From Massilia sp. MS-15 (GTDB taxonomy: Bacteria > Pseudomonadota > Gammaproteobacteria > Burkholderiales > Burkholderiaceae_D): a stretch of DNA of 64,000 bases. This document shows positions 63,328-64,000 of the stretch, in pieces (within the stretch, counting starts at the first letter, position 1; every line of letters begins with the position of its first letter). The DNA lies in assembly GCF_020176695.1 (NCBI RefSeq), contig NZ_JAIWIA010000003.1, forward strand, positions 1 through 64,000, given 5' to 3'. Made by a program: the position numbers and the translations under genes. The notes beneath the pieces are model-generated. The model was not told where the DNA came from and did not search any database. It was given only the letters and a program-made list of their open reading frames with translations.

Positions 63328-63972
63328 ATGATCACTCCTGCCCTCTCCGGCAGCCTGTTCGTCGTCGCCGCCCCGAGCGGCGCCGGCAAGTCGACCCTGG
63401 TCAACGCCCTGCTGAAACTGGAACCGGGCATCAAGCTGTCGATCTCGACCACCACGCGCCCGCCGCGCCCGGGCGAGCAGGATGGCCGCGAATACCATTT
63501 CACGACGGCGGAAGACTTCGTCGCGCGCGCCGAGCGCGGCGAGTTCCTGGAATGGGCGGAAGTCCACGGCAATTACTACGGCACCAGCCGCCTGAGCGTG
63601 GAACAGGAAATGCGGACCGGCACCGACATCCTGCTGGAAATCGACTGGCAGGGCGCGCGCCAGGTGCGCAAGCAGTTCCCTGACGCGGCCGGCATTTTCA
63701 TCCTGCCGCCCTCGATCGAAGCCCTGGAGGAGCGCCTGCACAAGCGCGGCACCGACGAGCCCCACATCATCACCCGCCGCCTGCTGGCCGCCGGGGGGGA
63801 GATCGCTCACGCTCCGGAGTTCGAATATGCTATCATCAACGAAGAGTTCAACGTCGCCCTCGCGGAACTGCAGGCGATTGTCAAAGCGACACGTTGCCGA
63901 TTCGCCCAGCAGGCGGCGCGCAACGCCGACTTGTTTGCCCAGCTGGGAATCCACGCGCATCAACCTACGTAA
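63328..63972 (+). CDS. gmk: Guanylate kinase
   Basis: The 214-residue protein has the P-loop APSGAGKST, the GMP-binding [13 protein letters not shown] and HF...[16 protein letters not shown], and the lid Arg residues ([11 protein letters not shown]). It phosphorylates GMP to GDP. ATG at 63328 is chosen since AAGGA lies seven bases upstream; TTG at 63322 is too close. The gene is complete, with 28 bp of window remaining after it. Confidence 0.97.
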   Translation: MITPALSGSLFVVAAPSGAGKSTLVNALLKLEPGIKLSISTTTRPPRPGEQDGREYHFTTAEDFVARAERGEFLEWAEVHGNYYGTSRLSVEQEMRTGTDILLEIDWQGARQVRKQFPDAAGIFILPPSIEALEERLHKRGTDEPHIITRRLLAAGGEIAHAPEFEYAIINEEFNVALAELQAIVKATRCRFAQQAARNADLFAQLGIHAHQPT

Positions 63973-64000
63973 TCACAGCGCGGCGCCGCGTATGGCTGCC

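Overview
The window is a GC-rich (roughly two thirds G+C by eye), densely coded bacterial chromosome segment. Gene content and order point to a betaproteobacterium of the family Oxalobacteraceae, most likely Massilia/Telluria or a close relative. The arguments are a LexA-controlled imuA-imuB pair, an Entner-Doudoroff cluster with HexR, the kinase/phosphatase/rph/rdgB/hemW operon divergent from yicC-gmk, and dispersed GTAGGGTGGGC repeats. The genus is inferred from remembered synteny, not from a search. I see no rRNA, tRNA, CRISPR array, prophage or insertion sequence.

Layout. 1-8.6 kb: a membrane metallophosphoesterase, a PAS-GGDEF-EAL protein, ArfB, the SOS mutagenesis pair imuA-imuB behind a near-perfect LexA box, a Na+/H+ antiporter-like protein and an orphan HepT-like protein whose RNase motif is gone. 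8.6-14 kb: a minus-strand operon for a B-type (ba3-like) cytochrome oxidase with subunits I, II and a small subunit, plus three multihaem cytochromes c. 14-18 kb: a secreted pair (unknown + DUF2145), small membrane proteins and a BCCT transporter. 18.1-23.4 kb: a coupled trio DUF2760 - Hsp70-like - Hsp70-like/DUF3731, the best candidate here for a poorly described system. 23.4-25.4 kb: a TetR repressor with matching operators before itself and before a 36-residue membrane peptide, then a PRC-barrel protein. 25.6-38.5 kb: hrpA, argA, yggX, rpiA, a MacAB-like exporter split into three proteins, GNAT, tandem secreted paralogues and a DUF4870 protein. 38.8-49.7 kb: a HExxH protein, then edd-eda, pgi, an SMP-30 lactonase, zwf and hexR with three HexR-like boxes, followed by msrC, a HIT protein, fosA and tal. 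49.8-57.4 kb: an acrR-acrA-acrB-oprM RND efflux locus with an AcrR-type operator, and a degenerate M28-like protein. 57.4-64 kb: Ser/Thr kinase, PP2C phosphatase, rph, rdgB and hemW on the minus strand, divergent from yicC and gmk.

How the genes work together. Glucose-6-phosphate enters the Entner-Doudoroff route through Zwf, possibly the SMP-30 lactonase, Edd and Eda. Pgi, Tal and RpiA connect it to gluconeogenesis and the pentose phosphate pathway, and HexR probably coordinates edd, pgi and zwf. Respiration is served by the cytochrome c / B-type oxidase operon. Stress and drug defence is represented by ImuAB, ArfB, MsrC, YggX, FosA and the AcrAB-OprM pump. Many operons are tightly packed, with ATGA or GTGA stop/start overlaps.
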